DNA of 64,000 nucleotides from an uncultured Lachnospira sp. (GCA_934343805.1 CAKRIN010000011.1:22936-86935); one strand, 5' to 3'; shown: positions 36,773 through 46,225, counted from the stretch's first letter. Notes: generated from the sequence alone by a model not told the origin. Translations and numbers: made by a program.

Positions 36773-37561
36773 ATGGGTACGTATTTAGAAGATTATTATA
36801 ATAAATTTAATGAAGAAAAAAGGCTTGTTTCAAGACATGGACAGATAGAGTACAGAACATCTATGGAATATATCCACAGATGTATACAGATGCTTAAAGA
36901 CAATGGGCGCGATGATATCAAGATAATGGATATTGGAGCTGGAACAGGCAGATACAGTGTTGCACTTGCCAATGAAGGCTATGATGTGACAGCAGTGGAA
37001 CTTGTCAGACACAATCTTGGAATACTTAAATCAAAGAATTCAACGGTAAAGGCGTATCAGGGCAATGCCCTTAAATTAAAGCGCTTTGAAGATGAAACAT
37101 TTGACATTACATTGTTGTTTGGACCTATGTATCACCTGTTTGGAGATGAGGATAAATTAAAGGCCCTAAAGGAGGCAGGCCGTATAACGAAACAGGGAGG
37201 ATATATCCTTGTTGCATATGTTATGAATGAATACGGCATTATTACATATGCATTTAAAGAACGGCATATAAAAGAATGCATGGAATCAGGCAGGCTGACA
37301 GATGATTTTCATACAGTATCTTCGCCGGAGGATCTGTATGATTATGTAAGGCTCGAAGATATAGAACGGCTTAATAGTTTAGCAGGACTGAATCGCTACA
37401 AGATAATAACTCCTGACGGACCAGCTAATTATATAAGACCATATCTTAACCAGCTTGATGATGAAGAGCTGGAGATGTTTTATAAGTATCATATTGCCAC
37501 ATGCGAGAGGATGGATATTATGGGGGCAGCAGCGCATACTCTGGATATTCTTGTTAAATGA
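36773..37561 (+). CDS. Class I SAM-dependent methyltransferase within the spoVA operon
   Basis: 262 residues. The SAM-binding motif I is MDIGAGTGRYS (DIGAGTG at 53-59), an acidic residue ends beta 2 (VTAVEL), and motif LLFGPMYHLF fits motif IV. The substrate is unknown; relatives include ubiquinone/biotin-pathway-like and small-molecule methyltransferases. It reads in the same direction as the sporulation genes, 36 nt after spoVAC and 93 nt before spoVAD, with its own ribosome site (GAGGAAGG). It is not part of the canonical spoVA set. It could act on a spore component or be a chance insertion with independent expression. Confidence 0.85.
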   Translation: MGTYLEDYYNKFNEEKRLVSRHGQIEYRTSMEYIHRCIQMLKDNGRDDIKIMDIGAGTGRYSVALANEGYDVTAVELVRHNLGILKSKNSTVKAYQGNALKLKRFEDETFDITLLFGPMYHLFGDEDKLKALKEAGRITKQGGYILVAYVMNEYGIITYAFKERHIKECMESGRLTDDFHTVSSPEDLYDYVRLEDIERLNSLAGLNRYKIITPDGPANYIRPYLNQLDDEELEMFYKYHIATCERMDIMGAAAHTLDILVK

Positions 37562-37654
37562 TGAGTTGAGGATATATTTTATAAGTAATGCATAATTATA
37601 TAATACAGGGACAGACTATTATCAGACGATTATTATAAACCTTGGAGGAACAAT

Positions 37655-38668
37655 ATGGTTGGAAAACAGAGTCTGATATTTGAGAATGATGTATATATAA
37701 GCTGTGGAGCTACAGTTGCAGGCAAAAAGGAAGCGGAAGGACCATTGGGGGAGGAATTTGATCTTGTCGCAGAGGATGATATGATTGGAACTGACAGCTG
37801 GGAGGAGGCTGAGAGCAGACTTCAGGAGCTGGCAGTGGACAAGCTGTTTATTAAGAGTGGATTATCAGCAGAAGATATAAGCTATATATATGCCGGAGAT
37901 TTGCTGGGGCAGCTTATAGCGACATCATTTGGACTTGTAAAATATAATATTCCGTTGTTTGGCCTGTATGGAGCATGCTCGACAATCGGAGAAGCTATAT
38001 CTATTGGAGCAATGTGCATTAATGCAGGTTATGCGGAACATGTTATAGCAGCGGCATCAAGCCATTTTGCAAGTGCTGAAAAGCAGTTCAGGTATCCGCT
38101 TGAGTATGGTAACCAGAGACCTTATGCATCAACATGGACTGTTACAGGATGTGGAGCATATGTGCTTTCTTCTCATTTGCCACAAGGCAGTCCGTGTGTT
38201 GTGGTAAAGGGTATAACGACTGGGAAAATTGTTGATTATGGAATTAAAGATTCTATGAATATGGGGGCTTGTATGGCACCTGCGGCAGCAGATGTTATAG
38301 CACAGAATTTTAAAGATCTGGAAATAAATGAAGATTATTATGATTATATATTTACAGGGGATCTTGGCAGTATTGGTAATCAGATACTGGCAGATCTTCT
38401 GAAAGAAAAAGGTTTTGGCTTAAAGGACAAACTGTATGATTGCGGAATGATCATATATGAAGGCAATACTAAATGTGCAGGTGGAAGCGGATGTGGATGC
38501 AGTGCAGTAGTTCTTAATACATTTATAATTAAAAAGCTTTTATCAGGAGAATATAAAAGAGTATTGTTCGTGCCGACGGGAGCATTATTATCCACAGTGA
38601 GTTTTAATGAGGGTAAAAGTGTGCCTGGAATAGCTCATGGTGTAATTCTTGAAAGAAAGGAACTTTAA
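37655..38668 (+). CDS. spoVAD: Stage V sporulation protein AD
   Basis: 337 residues, thiolase-like fold with Cys108 in the nucleophile-like position (YGACSTIGEAIS) and GSGCGCSAVVLN near the end. SpoVAD binds dipicolinic acid directly and is essential for its uptake during spore formation. The start is supported by TTGGAGGAAC. It overlaps the extended spoVAE frame, with the stop 4 nt before the chosen spoVAE ATG. Confidence 0.96.
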   Translation: MVGKQSLIFENDVYISCGATVAGKKEAEGPLGEEFDLVAEDDMIGTDSWEEAESRLQELAVDKLFIKSGLSAEDISYIYAGDLLGQLIATSFGLVKYNIPLFGLYGACSTIGEAISIGAMCINAGYAEHVIAAASSHFASAEKQFRYPLEYGNQRPYASTWTVTGCGAYVLSSHLPQGSPCVVVKGITTGKIVDYGIKDSMNMGACMAPAAADVIAQNFKDLEINEDYYDYIFTGDLGSIGNQILADLLKEKGFGLKDKLYDCGMIIYEGNTKCAGGSGCGCSAVVLNTFIIKKLLSGEYKRVLFVPTGALLSTVSFNEGKSVPGIAHGVILERKEL

Positions 38669-38672
38669 GTAT

Positions 38673-39032
38673 ATGGAGTATGTAAAAGCGTTCATGTGTG
38701 GCGGAATAATATGTGTACTTACACAGATACTTATGGAGAAGACAAAGCTTATGCCTGGAAGGATAATGGTTATACTTGTTACAACCGGAATAGTGCTTGG
38801 AGCTGTTGGGGTTTATGAGCCATTTGCAAAATTTGCCGGAGCAGGAGCAACAGTGCCATTGACTGGCTTTGGAAATGTGTTGTGGAAAGGAATGAAAAAG
38901 GCGGTGGATGAACAGGGGCTGCTGGGGTTGTTCACAGGAGGATTTACAGCATGTGCAGTAGGAGTCTCGGCGGCACTGGTGTTTGGATTTCTGGCATCAC
39001 TGGTGTTTGATCCTAAGATGAAAAAAGAATAA
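38673..39032 (+). CDS. spoVAE: Stage V sporulation protein AE (AEb type)
   Basis: 119 residues from the ATG at 38673; an in-frame TTG at 38649 would extend it into spoVAD. It has three or four TM segments, with the SpoVAC/AE signature EPFAKFAGAGATVPLTGFGNVLWKG and the ending ALVFGFLASLVFDPKMKKE. It completes the dipicolinic acid channel genes. No spoVAEa or spoVAF follows; a bidirectional terminator ends the operon. Confidence 0.93.
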   Translation: MEYVKAFMCGGIICVLTQILMEKTKLMPGRIMVILVTTGIVLGAVGVYEPFAKFAGAGATVPLTGFGNVLWKGMKKAVDEQGLLGLFTGGFTACAVGVSAALVFGFLASLVFDPKMKKE

Positions 39033-39044
39033 TAAAAGACCAAT

Positions 39045-39087
39045 AAAAAAGATGTCACACCACAAATTTGGGTGTGACATCTTTTTT
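39045..39087. terminator. Bidirectional terminator between spoVAE and the PBP gene
   Basis: GATGTCACACC (39051-39061) pairs with GGTGTGACATC (39071-39081), flanked by six A and six T, so it works for both convergent units. Confidence 0.93.
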
Positions 39088-39089
39088 GA

Positions 39090-41813
39090 TTAAGGCCGTT
39101 TAACAGTTGCTTTAGTATTTGGTTCGTTTTCAGATGCTGCTTTAGTTGTTGCAGTGCTTGTTGTACCGGAAGTATTGTTTTCCTTAGTTGCAGCTGTGGT
39201 TGCCTGGCTGGTACTATTTCCTGTTGTAGGAGTGGTTGTACCTGGCTTTGCATTGTTGTGCAAAGTACATAGCTTAGATAACTGTTCATCAGTTATTGTA
39301 TAGTCAGCATCCCATGTCTTAAATTCTGAATCACCGCCAAGCTGGCTTGTTGCAGCAGCTTTTTTAACCATTATCTTAGTGGTTGTGTTAGGGCAGCCTG
39401 AGGTGGCAATATTTCCAGAGTCATTACAGAAAGTTACTTTTGTATGTGTTGTACAATACTCAGTAGGAACTGTATCTTCTGAGAAATATTCAGTAATGAT
39501 ACAGTTGCCTGATGGATCATTATCACACAGACCTTCGACAGGAAGTAATCCTGACTTAGAGCAGACAGAAGCTTCTACAATTCCTGAAGGCTGCTCATAT
39601 GATCCTGTCTCAAGACCAAGATTTGAATCAATCTGCTGCATTATTACTCTCCACAGATAACTATGGTTGACAACTCCGCCTAAAGCTCTTGAGTTATCAT
39701 CATAACCAACCCATATCGCTCCTGTGTAATAAGGTGTAAATCCACAGAACCATCTGTCGCTGTCGTACTGTGTTGTACCAGTCTTACCTGCAACCGGCTG
39801 GTTAGAAAAACCTGCTGCAACAGCTGTACCTGATGTTACTACAGAACGGAGTCCCTGAATTAAAAGCCAGTCAGATGTTTCCTTAAGAACTCTGTGTGTT
39901 TCAGGAACAGAATTGTCAATAATCACATTTCCTTCAGAATCAAGAACCTTAGTGTAGTACACTGGTTTTGTATATACGCCTTTATTAGCAATTGCTGCAT
40001 AAGCTGCACACATATCAATGTTAGAAACACCTCTTGTCATACCACCAAGTGCAAGGGATTGTACAACATCATGAGAACCATTGATTGCGTTCTTAGGTGA
40101 AACAAGTGTTGAAAGTCCGAACTTCTCAAGATAATTATAACCAACCTGAGGCGTTATTGCAGTGAGAACCTTTACGGCAGGTACGTTCTGTGAAATAGTA
40201 AGTGCCTGCTTTAATGTAATTAATCCACGGTATTCACCTTTGGTATAGTTAGTTACAAGCTTGGCATCTGTTCCACTATAATAATATGGAGCATCATCAA
40301 TTGCAGATGCAAGAGTGAATGTTCCAAGATCAAGAGCAGGTCCGTAAGCAACAAGAGGCTTAATACTTGAACCAGGCTGTCTTGTTACATCATTAGATGC
40401 TCTGTTGAGGCTTCGGTTAAGTGTTTTATCACCACGACCTCCAACCATGACTTTAACCTGTCCTGTAGACTGTTCAATGATTGAAAATGAAACCTGTGGC
40501 TGAATCGTATAACTGAGATTTTCCGAAATCACTTCGCCACCATCAGCAAGCATAGCTTCTTTATAAGCATCAACATATCCCTGGGCGGCATCCTCATCTG
40601 TCATTGTAAGATTGAAACTGGTATTTCCCTGTGTCTTGTTATACCAGTTAAGCATAGTGTTGTGAGAGTAATAAGAGTATGTGCCATCTTTTTCTTTTAC
40701 GGAAAGAGAATAGTTGATTGAAAAATGAGTGTTATCATTATAATTATCAAGATTATTGATCACATCATCAGCAACTTCCTGCATCATTGTATCCTGGGTT
40801 GAATATACCTGAAGACCACCACGATAAATCATATTGGTAGCCTGTGCTTCGGTATAACCCTTCTGAGTCATAAGATCATTGGTAAGCTGGTTGATGAGCT
40901 CATCTACAAAGTACGAATAAGTAGTGGAACTTGTTCCTGCCAGTTCAATGCCTTCGAGTCTTGCGTACACATCATCATTGATAGCTGTATCATATTCTTC
41001 CTGTGTTATATATCCCTGATCCTTCATGTTATAAAGAACCTGACTCTGTCTGTCTCTGTTTCTTTCTGCATGTCTTATAGGGTTAAGACCCGTAGGGCTT
41101 TTGGTAATAGAAGCAATAACAGCACATTCGCTGATAGTAAGTTCAGATACATCCTTATTGAAATATCCGTTTGCAGCAGCCTGTACGCCATAGTATCCAT
41201 TTCCAAGGTTAATGGTATTAAGATAATTCTCAAGTATCTCATCCTTTGACATTACAGTTTCCAGTTTAACTGCAAGATACTGCTCCTGAACCTTTCTTTT
41301 AATCTTTTCGATAGTAGATTCATTGTATGCATTAAAAACATTATTCTTTAACAGCTGCTGAGTTATGGTACTTGCACCCTGTGACATTTCTCCATTAGAG
41401 ACTGCAATTGAGGCAGCTCTTAATATACCCTTCATGTCTATACCATTATGCTCGTAAAAACGTTCATCTTCGATAGCAATAAAAGCATGCTGTAGTTCTT
41501 TTGGGATCTGGTCAATAGTTACATATGTTCTGTTAGAACCAGCTGTAGACAAGGCCTGGATTTCGTTATCATCAGAATCATAAATCCTAGTGGCAAATCC
41601 TTCGGGTGAAACACTTATTGAAGCTATATCAGGGGCACTCTCAATTATGCCCTGAAATGAACCGAATGCCAGACATGATCCGGCGACAACAACCGCAATG
41701 GCTCCAACAAGAGCAAGCTTTATGAAAAATATACCTAATTTGGTGCCCAGCTTGGTAGTAGCTGAATTAAGCAGTTTCTTCTTTTGTTTTATGCCGTTAC
41801 CACCATAATTCAT
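39090..41813 (-). CDS. Class A penicillin-binding protein (PBP1A type)
   Basis: 907 residues with one TM (about 28-50). The glycosyltransferase domain has catalytic Glu115 in EDERFYEHNGID and the motifs GASTITQQL and KRKVQEQYLAVKLE. The transpeptidase domain has Ser482 (SxxK as SSIK) and KTGT at 677-680. A long C-terminal extension (about 740-907) contains six or more cysteines and a Thr/Ser/Asn-rich tail. It polymerises and crosslinks peptidoglycan outside the cell. The ATG has AGGAGG just upstream. It is monocistronic and convergent with the sporulation operon. Confidence 0.95.
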   Translation of the reverse strand: MNYGGNGIKQKKKLLNSATTKLGTKLGIFFIKLALVGAIAVVVAGSCLAFGSFQGIIESAPDIASISVSPEGFATRIYDSDDNEIQALSTAGSNRTYVTIDQIPKELQHAFIAIEDERFYEHNGIDMKGILRAASIAVSNGEMSQGASTITQQLLKNNVFNAYNESTIEKIKRKVQEQYLAVKLETVMSKDEILENYLNTINLGNGYYGVQAAANGYFNKDVSELTISECAVIASITKSPTGLNPIRHAERNRDRQSQVLYNMKDQGYITQEEYDTAINDDVYARLEGIELAGTSSTTYSYFVDELINQLTNDLMTQKGYTEAQATNMIYRGGLQVYSTQDTMMQEVADDVINNLDNYNDNTHFSINYSLSVKEKDGTYSYYSHNTMLNWYNKTQGNTSFNLTMTDEDAAQGYVDAYKEAMLADGGEVISENLSYTIQPQVSFSIIEQSTGQVKVMVGGRGDKTLNRSLNRASNDVTRQPGSSIKPLVAYGPALDLGTFTLASAIDDAPYYYSGTDAKLVTNYTKGEYRGLITLKQALTISQNVPAVKVLTAITPQVGYNYLEKFGLSTLVSPKNAINGSHDVVQSLALGGMTRGVSNIDMCAAYAAIANKGVYTKPVYYTKVLDSEGNVIIDNSVPETHRVLKETSDWLLIQGLRSVVTSGTAVAAGFSNQPVAGKTGTTQYDSDRWFCGFTPYYTGAIWVGYDDNSRALGGVVNHSYLWRVIMQQIDSNLGLETGSYEQPSGIVEASVCSKSGLLPVEGLCDNDPSGNCIITEYFSEDTVPTEYCTTHTKVTFCNDSGNIATSGCPNTTTKIMVKKAAATSQLGGDSEFKTWDADYTITDEQLSKLCTLHNNAKPGTTTPTTGNSTSQATTAATKENNTSGTTSTATTKAASENEPNTKATVKRP

Positions 41814-41841
41814 ATATTGTCCTCCTTATTGAATTCATGAT

Positions 41842-41870
41842 ATTATATCATAAAAGGAAAAAGCAGGCAA
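41842..41870 (-). promoter_or_regulatory. SigA promoter of the PBP gene
   Basis: On the minus strand: TTGCCT (41870-41865), a 17-bp spacer, TGA, then TATAAT (41847-41842). The -10 lies in a small dyad, ATGATAT-1-ATATCAT (41837-41851). Confidence 0.7.
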
Positions 41871-41907
41871 ACAATAAGAAGAAAGACATTCTTTAGAGAG
41901 GATATAT

Positions 41908-42552
41908 ATGAAAAAAATTATAAAGGGCGGAAATGCAGAAATAATAGAGAAGAAGTCAAGATTTATAGGAAACGTATACAATGTTGAAACTGAAGAACAG
42001 GCTGTACAGATAATAGCAGCAATAAAAAAGAAATATTGGGATGCCAGGCACAGCTGTTATGCTTATATAATAGGAAATGATAAAGATAACCAGATACAAA
42101 GATTTTCAGATGATGGAGAACCATCAGGCACAGCAGGCAAACCTATATTAGAAGTGCTGTCTGGTAATGGAATGGGAAACTGCCTTTGTGTTGTAACAAG
42201 ATATTTTGGAGGAGTTCTGCTTGGAACAGGAGGACTTGTCAGGGCATACAGCATGGCAGCTAAAGAGGCCTTGGATGACTCGGAAACAGGTGAATTGATA
42301 GATGGCGCAAAAACATATATAGATGTGGATTATACATATGTTGGAAAGATCCAGCATCTGTGCAGCCAGTATAGTATTACAATCATATCAACAGATTATT
42401 CAGAGAATGTGACTTTTGAACTGATGATGGATATAGATACGGAAAATACATTTCAGAATAAACTAACAGAATTATCAGCGGGAAAACTTAAATTAAGGGA
42501 TACCCGGCATGTTAAGATGTATCGTAAAGAAGATGGAACATTATCCATATAG
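41908..42552 (+). CDS. yigZ: YigZ/IMPACT-family protein
   Basis: 214 residues. The UPF0029/Impact N-terminal domain shows the phrases KKSRFIGNVYNV, DARHSCYAYIIG, FSDDGEPSGTAGKPIL and VVTRYFGGVLLGTGGLVRAY. A ferredoxin-like C-terminal domain (DUF1949) follows. The family is associated with translation and stress control in eukaryotes; the bacterial role is not defined. The ribosome site AGAGAGGA precedes the ATG. It appears monocistronic, with 388 nt of non-coding sequence downstream. Confidence 0.93.
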   Translation: MKKIIKGGNAEIIEKKSRFIGNVYNVETEEQAVQIIAAIKKKYWDARHSCYAYIIGNDKDNQIQRFSDDGEPSGTAGKPILEVLSGNGMGNCLCVVTRYFGGVLLGTGGLVRAYSMAAKEALDDSETGELIDGAKTYIDVDYTYVGKIQHLCSQYSITIISTDYSENVTFELMMDIDTENTFQNKLTELSAGKLKLRDTRHVKMYRKEDGTLSI

Positions 42553-42828
42553 AAATTGTGAATAAATAATTAACAGTAGTAAAAAATAACAATGAGATGG
42601 TCGCTTTTTGTAAAATTATGAGCTTAATATGTAAAAGTGATATAAAAAGTGATAAAAAACTTTAAGCAGATAGTGCATATTTAACATAAAAATGTAACAA
42701 TTATACGAAGAAAAACTATTCTTATAAAATAATTATGAACAAAAATTCATAAAAAGTTAAAAAAATACGTATCCCGCAAGCCGCATGAATTCAGGGTTTT
42801 CACAAAAAGAGCAAAAAAAATACAAGAT
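42553..42828. other. AT-rich non-coding region upstream of the sugar ABC transporter
   Basis: No open frame is supported. AAAAGTGATA is directly repeated at 42633-42642 and 42645-42654. A GC-richer island (about 42770-42796) with CCC/GGG ends stands out. No terminator for yigZ was found. It is probably the regulatory region of the downstream lipoprotein gene. Confidence 0.5.
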
Positions 42829-42872
42829 TTGTTAAAATTAGCCTTGTTAAAATAGTACAAAAATGATAATAT
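42829..42872 (+). promoter_or_regulatory. Promoter with direct repeats for the sugar-binding lipoprotein
   Basis: TTGTTA (42844-42849), a 17-bp spacer and TAATAT (42867-42872). TTGTTAAAAT is repeated at 42829-42838 and 42844-42853 across the -35. Downstream, CGGGG/CCTCG (42894-42910) can form a small 5'-UTR hairpin ahead of the ribosome site. Confidence 0.6.
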
Positions 42873-42940
42873 ATCTATGTCAAAAACACGACACGGGGTT
42901 TGTCACCTCGCGAACCAAATTAAGGAGGGTTTTAAGGTTT

Positions 42941-44566
42941 ATGAAAAAGACATTAAAGAAGTTTGCTGCAGTAGGCTTAACACTTACTTCAGTAATGGGT
43001 CTCGTTGCTTGTGGATCAGGCAACACAACAAAGAAGGAGAAGGAGACAGTTGATTGGGCTTCAGTTGAGAAGCCAGGACAGTTCAGAGTTATGGTTGACG
43101 GAACTGTAGTTAAGGAATCAAACGGAGCTCAGGAGTTCTATGATTACTACAAAGAACTTACAGGACTTGATATTGAGTGGGTTCGTCCAGAACATTCAAG
43201 CTACTATGATTCAGTAAAGAACGCATTTGCTTCAGGCGATATTCCTGATGTAGTTCTTCTTGGTGCAGATTACCTTGCTAACTTCGCATCTAATGGTTAT
43301 CTTTGGGATATGACAGAAGCTTGGGATCAGTCAGCAACAAAGAACTCTGGCAGACTTACAGATGTTGCAGAATCAGTTATGGCAGCTAATGTAGTTGCTG
43401 GACCAACAGGTGAGAAGGCACTTTATGGATTCTCTCCAGCCCGTGGTAACGGATGCTGTACATACATTAAGTCTTCTTACTTAAAGGCTGCTGGATATGA
43501 TCCAGAGAAGGTTGCAGATCAGACACTTTCATTTGATGAGTACTATGATATGCTTAAGAAGATGCAGGCTTCTTCAGACAACAAGAACTTCGTTATTTCT
43601 TGTTCAGGTTTCGTAGCAGGTGGTAACTCAGGTACACCTGAGGCTCCATACACAAACTACCTTCCAGAATTCTATCAGGATGCTAACTTCACATTCTACT
43701 ATGATTCTAAGTCAGGTGAGTACAAGGATGGATTCTCTGAGGATGCTATGAAGAACGCTATGGCAAGACTTAAGACTGCTGTAGATGATAAGATTCTTGA
43801 TCCATCATCACAGAACCAGTCAACATCAGATGCTCGTAAGAAGTGGAATTCTAAGGATAAGTCAACAGAGTCTGCAGTATTTACATACTGGGCTGGTACA
43901 TGGGCTTATACACTTCAGAACTCTATCGCTGATAAGTCTGATAAGGTAATCGCTATTAAGCCAGTTAAGGAACTTGGTAAGTATACAGAGCGTCTTGCAA
44001 CAGCTTGGTGTATCACATACAAGGCATATGAGAATGGTAAGGCTGAAGGAATCTTCAAGTACTTCATCGATACAATGCTTGATGGTGGTGATGTTCAGGT
44101 TGCATGGCAGTATGGTGCTAAGGGAACTCACTGGGATGACAAGGCTGAGACAGTTACATTAAAGGGTAAAGAAGATGCTGGTAAGACTTATACAGAAGGT
44201 CAGTTCCACTTCCTTCCAACTCCAGAGGATAACACAAAGCTTATGTCTAAGAACCACATTGATAAGAGCTTAGCAATTGCTACATTTGGTGACAAGACTG
44301 ATCCAGGTAACGCTTCAGTAGATCCAATCATCACAGAGAACTATAAGATGTTCAATGCTAACAGCCAGATCGCTACTCCTCTTACAGCTACAGAGGTTCT
44401 TAACAACAACATCACAGAGATCAACACAAAGAGACTTGAAGCACTTTCTCAGGTAATTCTTGGTGAGAAGTCATATGATGATGCAATGGCTGACTACAAG
44501 AAGCAGGTTGGCGCTAAGGTTGACGCTGTTATCGAGTCATTAAACGAGACATTAGAGACAAAGTAA
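42941..44566 (+). CDS. Carbohydrate ABC transporter substrate-binding lipoprotein (LplA type)
   Basis: 541 residues from the ATG at 42941, with GGAGG upstream. Lipoprotein signal MKKTLKKF... ends with LVAC (Cys24). The mature chain is a family 1 extracellular solute-binding protein (EFYDYYKELTGLDIEWVRPEH; AFASGDIPDVVLLGADY). Codons AAC, ATC, TTC and GGT are frequent, unlike most neighbours, suggesting very high expression. It is followed by two permease genes of the LplB/LplC class, so it should capture an oligosaccharide. The downstream GH43, GH105-like and GH28 genes make a pectin or arabinan/xylan fragment the best guess. Confidence 0.92.
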   Translation: MKKTLKKFAAVGLTLTSVMGLVACGSGNTTKKEKETVDWASVEKPGQFRVMVDGTVVKESNGAQEFYDYYKELTGLDIEWVRPEHSSYYDSVKNAFASGDIPDVVLLGADYLANFASNGYLWDMTEAWDQSATKNSGRLTDVAESVMAANVVAGPTGEKALYGFSPARGNGCCTYIKSSYLKAAGYDPEKVADQTLSFDEYYDMLKKMQASSDNKNFVISCSGFVAGGNSGTPEAPYTNYLPEFYQDANFTFYYDSKSGEYKDGFSEDAMKNAMARLKTAVDDKILDPSSQNQSTSDARKKWNSKDKSTESAVFTYWAGTWAYTLQNSIADKSDKVIAIKPVKELGKYTERLATAWCITYKAYENGKAEGIFKYFIDTMLDGGDVQVAWQYGAKGTHWDDKAETVTLKGKEDAGKTYTEGQFHFLPTPEDNTKLMSKNHIDKSLAIATFGDKTDPGNASVDPIITENYKMFNANSQIATPLTATEVLNNNITEINTKRLEALSQVILGEKSYDDAMADYKKQVGAKVDAVIESLNETLETK

Positions 44567-44586
44567 TTTGACTTTATGTAAATTAT

Positions 44587-44637
44587 AATGCTTCGGCATT
44601 AAATATCAGTACGGCGGCGCAGAGAAATCCGCGCCGC
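44587..44637 (+). repeat. Two intercistronic hairpins between binding-protein and permease genes
   Basis: AATGC-TTCG-GCATT (44587-44600) has a stable cUUCGg tetraloop. GCGGCGC (44614-44620) pairs with GCGCCGC (44631-44637). Neither has a T run. Such elements often protect the upstream mRNA and reduce downstream expression, giving more binding protein than permease. Confidence 0.7.
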
Positions 44638-44714
44638 TTGTATTGAAAAAAAGATTTGCTTATGAAATTTATTTGGTAGGCATACGATAAAAAATTAGGA
44701 AAGAAGGTAAAAAA

Positions 44715-46211
44715 ATGCAGTGTCCATCTTGTAACACAGAGCTTCCTAAGAAGGCTAAAATATGCCCTAAGTGCGGTGCAGTAGTAGGCAAGCCAAAGGG
44801 AAATATTAAATTGATGGCCATCATCGGACTTATAATAATGCTTATTGCCAGCCTTTTACCATTCGTACAGTCAAGTGCGAAACTTAAGGAGGGTGTATAT
44901 CCTAAGGCATATGCTTTCAGCTACATGAATATCAGTATGCCAGTAATGTGGTATTTATTCATTGCATGTATCGTTGTTGGTATTATTCTTATTGTTGCTA
45001 GAAAAGAATTCTTCTCAATTATTACAAGTGCATTAGCAACAATTATTACAGCAGTTTCATTCTTTGCATTTGATTTCAACAGTGTAGAGGGTAAGGTTGC
45101 TGGTGGTGGACTTAATTATGTTCCACATAATCTTATGGATATCCTTAGTAATGGATATGGAAAGAACACATATCATATTGGATGTGGTCTTATTATTCTT
45201 GCAATCGGTCTTGTAATTGCCGTGGCAGGATGCTTTATTGATATCGTAAAGCCATTCAAGAAAGAACTTAATGTAGATTCTAAGTATCTTTCTAACTCAC
45301 TTAACCAGAGCATCACAACAAAGATGTACTATTACAGAGGTTTCTACCTCATGTTTTTACCAGTACTTATAATGATTCTTTTATTTAATTACTGGCCAAT
45401 GCTTGGATGCCGTTATGCATTCACATGTTATATCATAGGTAATCCATATTACATGGGTCTTTACCATTTTGTAACTATGTTTACAAATGATATTTATTTC
45501 TGGCAGGCATTCAGAAATACATTAATTTTGTCAATTATTAAGTTGTTCTTAAATACAGGCGCAGCCGTTGTTATTTCGCTTCTTTTGAACGAAATTACAA
45601 ACATGATTTTCAAGAAGACAGTTCAGACAATTATCTATCTTCCTCACTTCATGTCATGGGTTGTTGTTGCTTCAGTATTTAAGATGATGCTGGCTCCTTA
45701 TGACAATGCGCCAGTCAACTCAATTCTTATAAATATGGGATTAATTAATGGTCCAATTGATTTCATGAACAGTACAGCATATTGGCGTGGAACATTCTAT
45801 GTGATGAATGTTTGGAAGGATACAGGTTGGGGAACAATCTTATTCTTAGCTACATTGTCTGGTATTAGTCCGGATCTTTATGAAGCAGCTCAGATTGATG
45901 GTGCTAACAGATTCAAGAGACTTATTTATATTACATTACCAGCACTTGCTAATACTATTATTACAGTATTCATTCTTAACCTTGCTAAGGTTATGAACCT
46001 TTTTGAATCTGTATTCGTATTGCAGTCACCTATTACATATTCTAAGTCACAGGTTCTGCAGACATATGTTTATACAAAGACATTCAGCGGTGGTAACTCA
46101 GATTATGGTTATACAACTGCCGTAGGTTTATTTAAATCGTTCGTAGGTATGATCTTAGTTCTCGGTTGTAACTGGGCAAGTAAGAAAGTACGTGGACGTG
46201 GAATTGTATAG
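44715..46211 (+). CDS. Sugar ABC permease (LplB type) with N-terminal zinc ribbon and extra TM domain
   Basis: 498 residues, about 190 longer than normal LplB permeases. Residues 1-24 form a zinc ribbon (Cys3, 6, 17, 20: CPSCNTEL ... CPKCGAVVG). Four TM segments follow (about 31-50, 73-96, 100-118, 150-178). From about residue 205 an ordinary MalF/LplB permease begins (YLMFLPVLIMILLFNYWPMLG), with the EAA loop EAAQIDGANRFKRLIYITLP. There is no stop or frameshift in the junction, so it is a genuine single frame. It should form the channel with the next gene product. The zinc-ribbon membrane part may bind a regulatory partner. Confidence 0.88.
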   Translation: MQCPSCNTELPKKAKICPKCGAVVGKPKGNIKLMAIIGLIIMLIASLLPFVQSSAKLKEGVYPKAYAFSYMNISMPVMWYLFIACIVVGIILIVARKEFFSIITSALATIITAVSFFAFDFNSVEGKVAGGGLNYVPHNLMDILSNGYGKNTYHIGCGLIILAIGLVIAVAGCFIDIVKPFKKELNVDSKYLSNSLNQSITTKMYYYRGFYLMFLPVLIMILLFNYWPMLGCRYAFTCYIIGNPYYMGLYHFVTMFTNDIYFWQAFRNTLILSIIKLFLNTGAAVVISLLLNEITNMIFKKTVQTIIYLPHFMSWVVVASVFKMMLAPYDNAPVNSILINMGLINGPIDFMNSTAYWRGTFYVMNVWKDTGWGTILFLATLSGISPDLYEAAQIDGANRFKRLIYITLPALANTIITVFILNLAKVMNLFESVFVLQSPITYSKSQVLQTYVYTKTFSGGNSDYGYTTAVGLFKSFVGMILVLGCNWASKKVRGRGIV

Positions 46212-46225
46212 GAGGGAATAATAGA

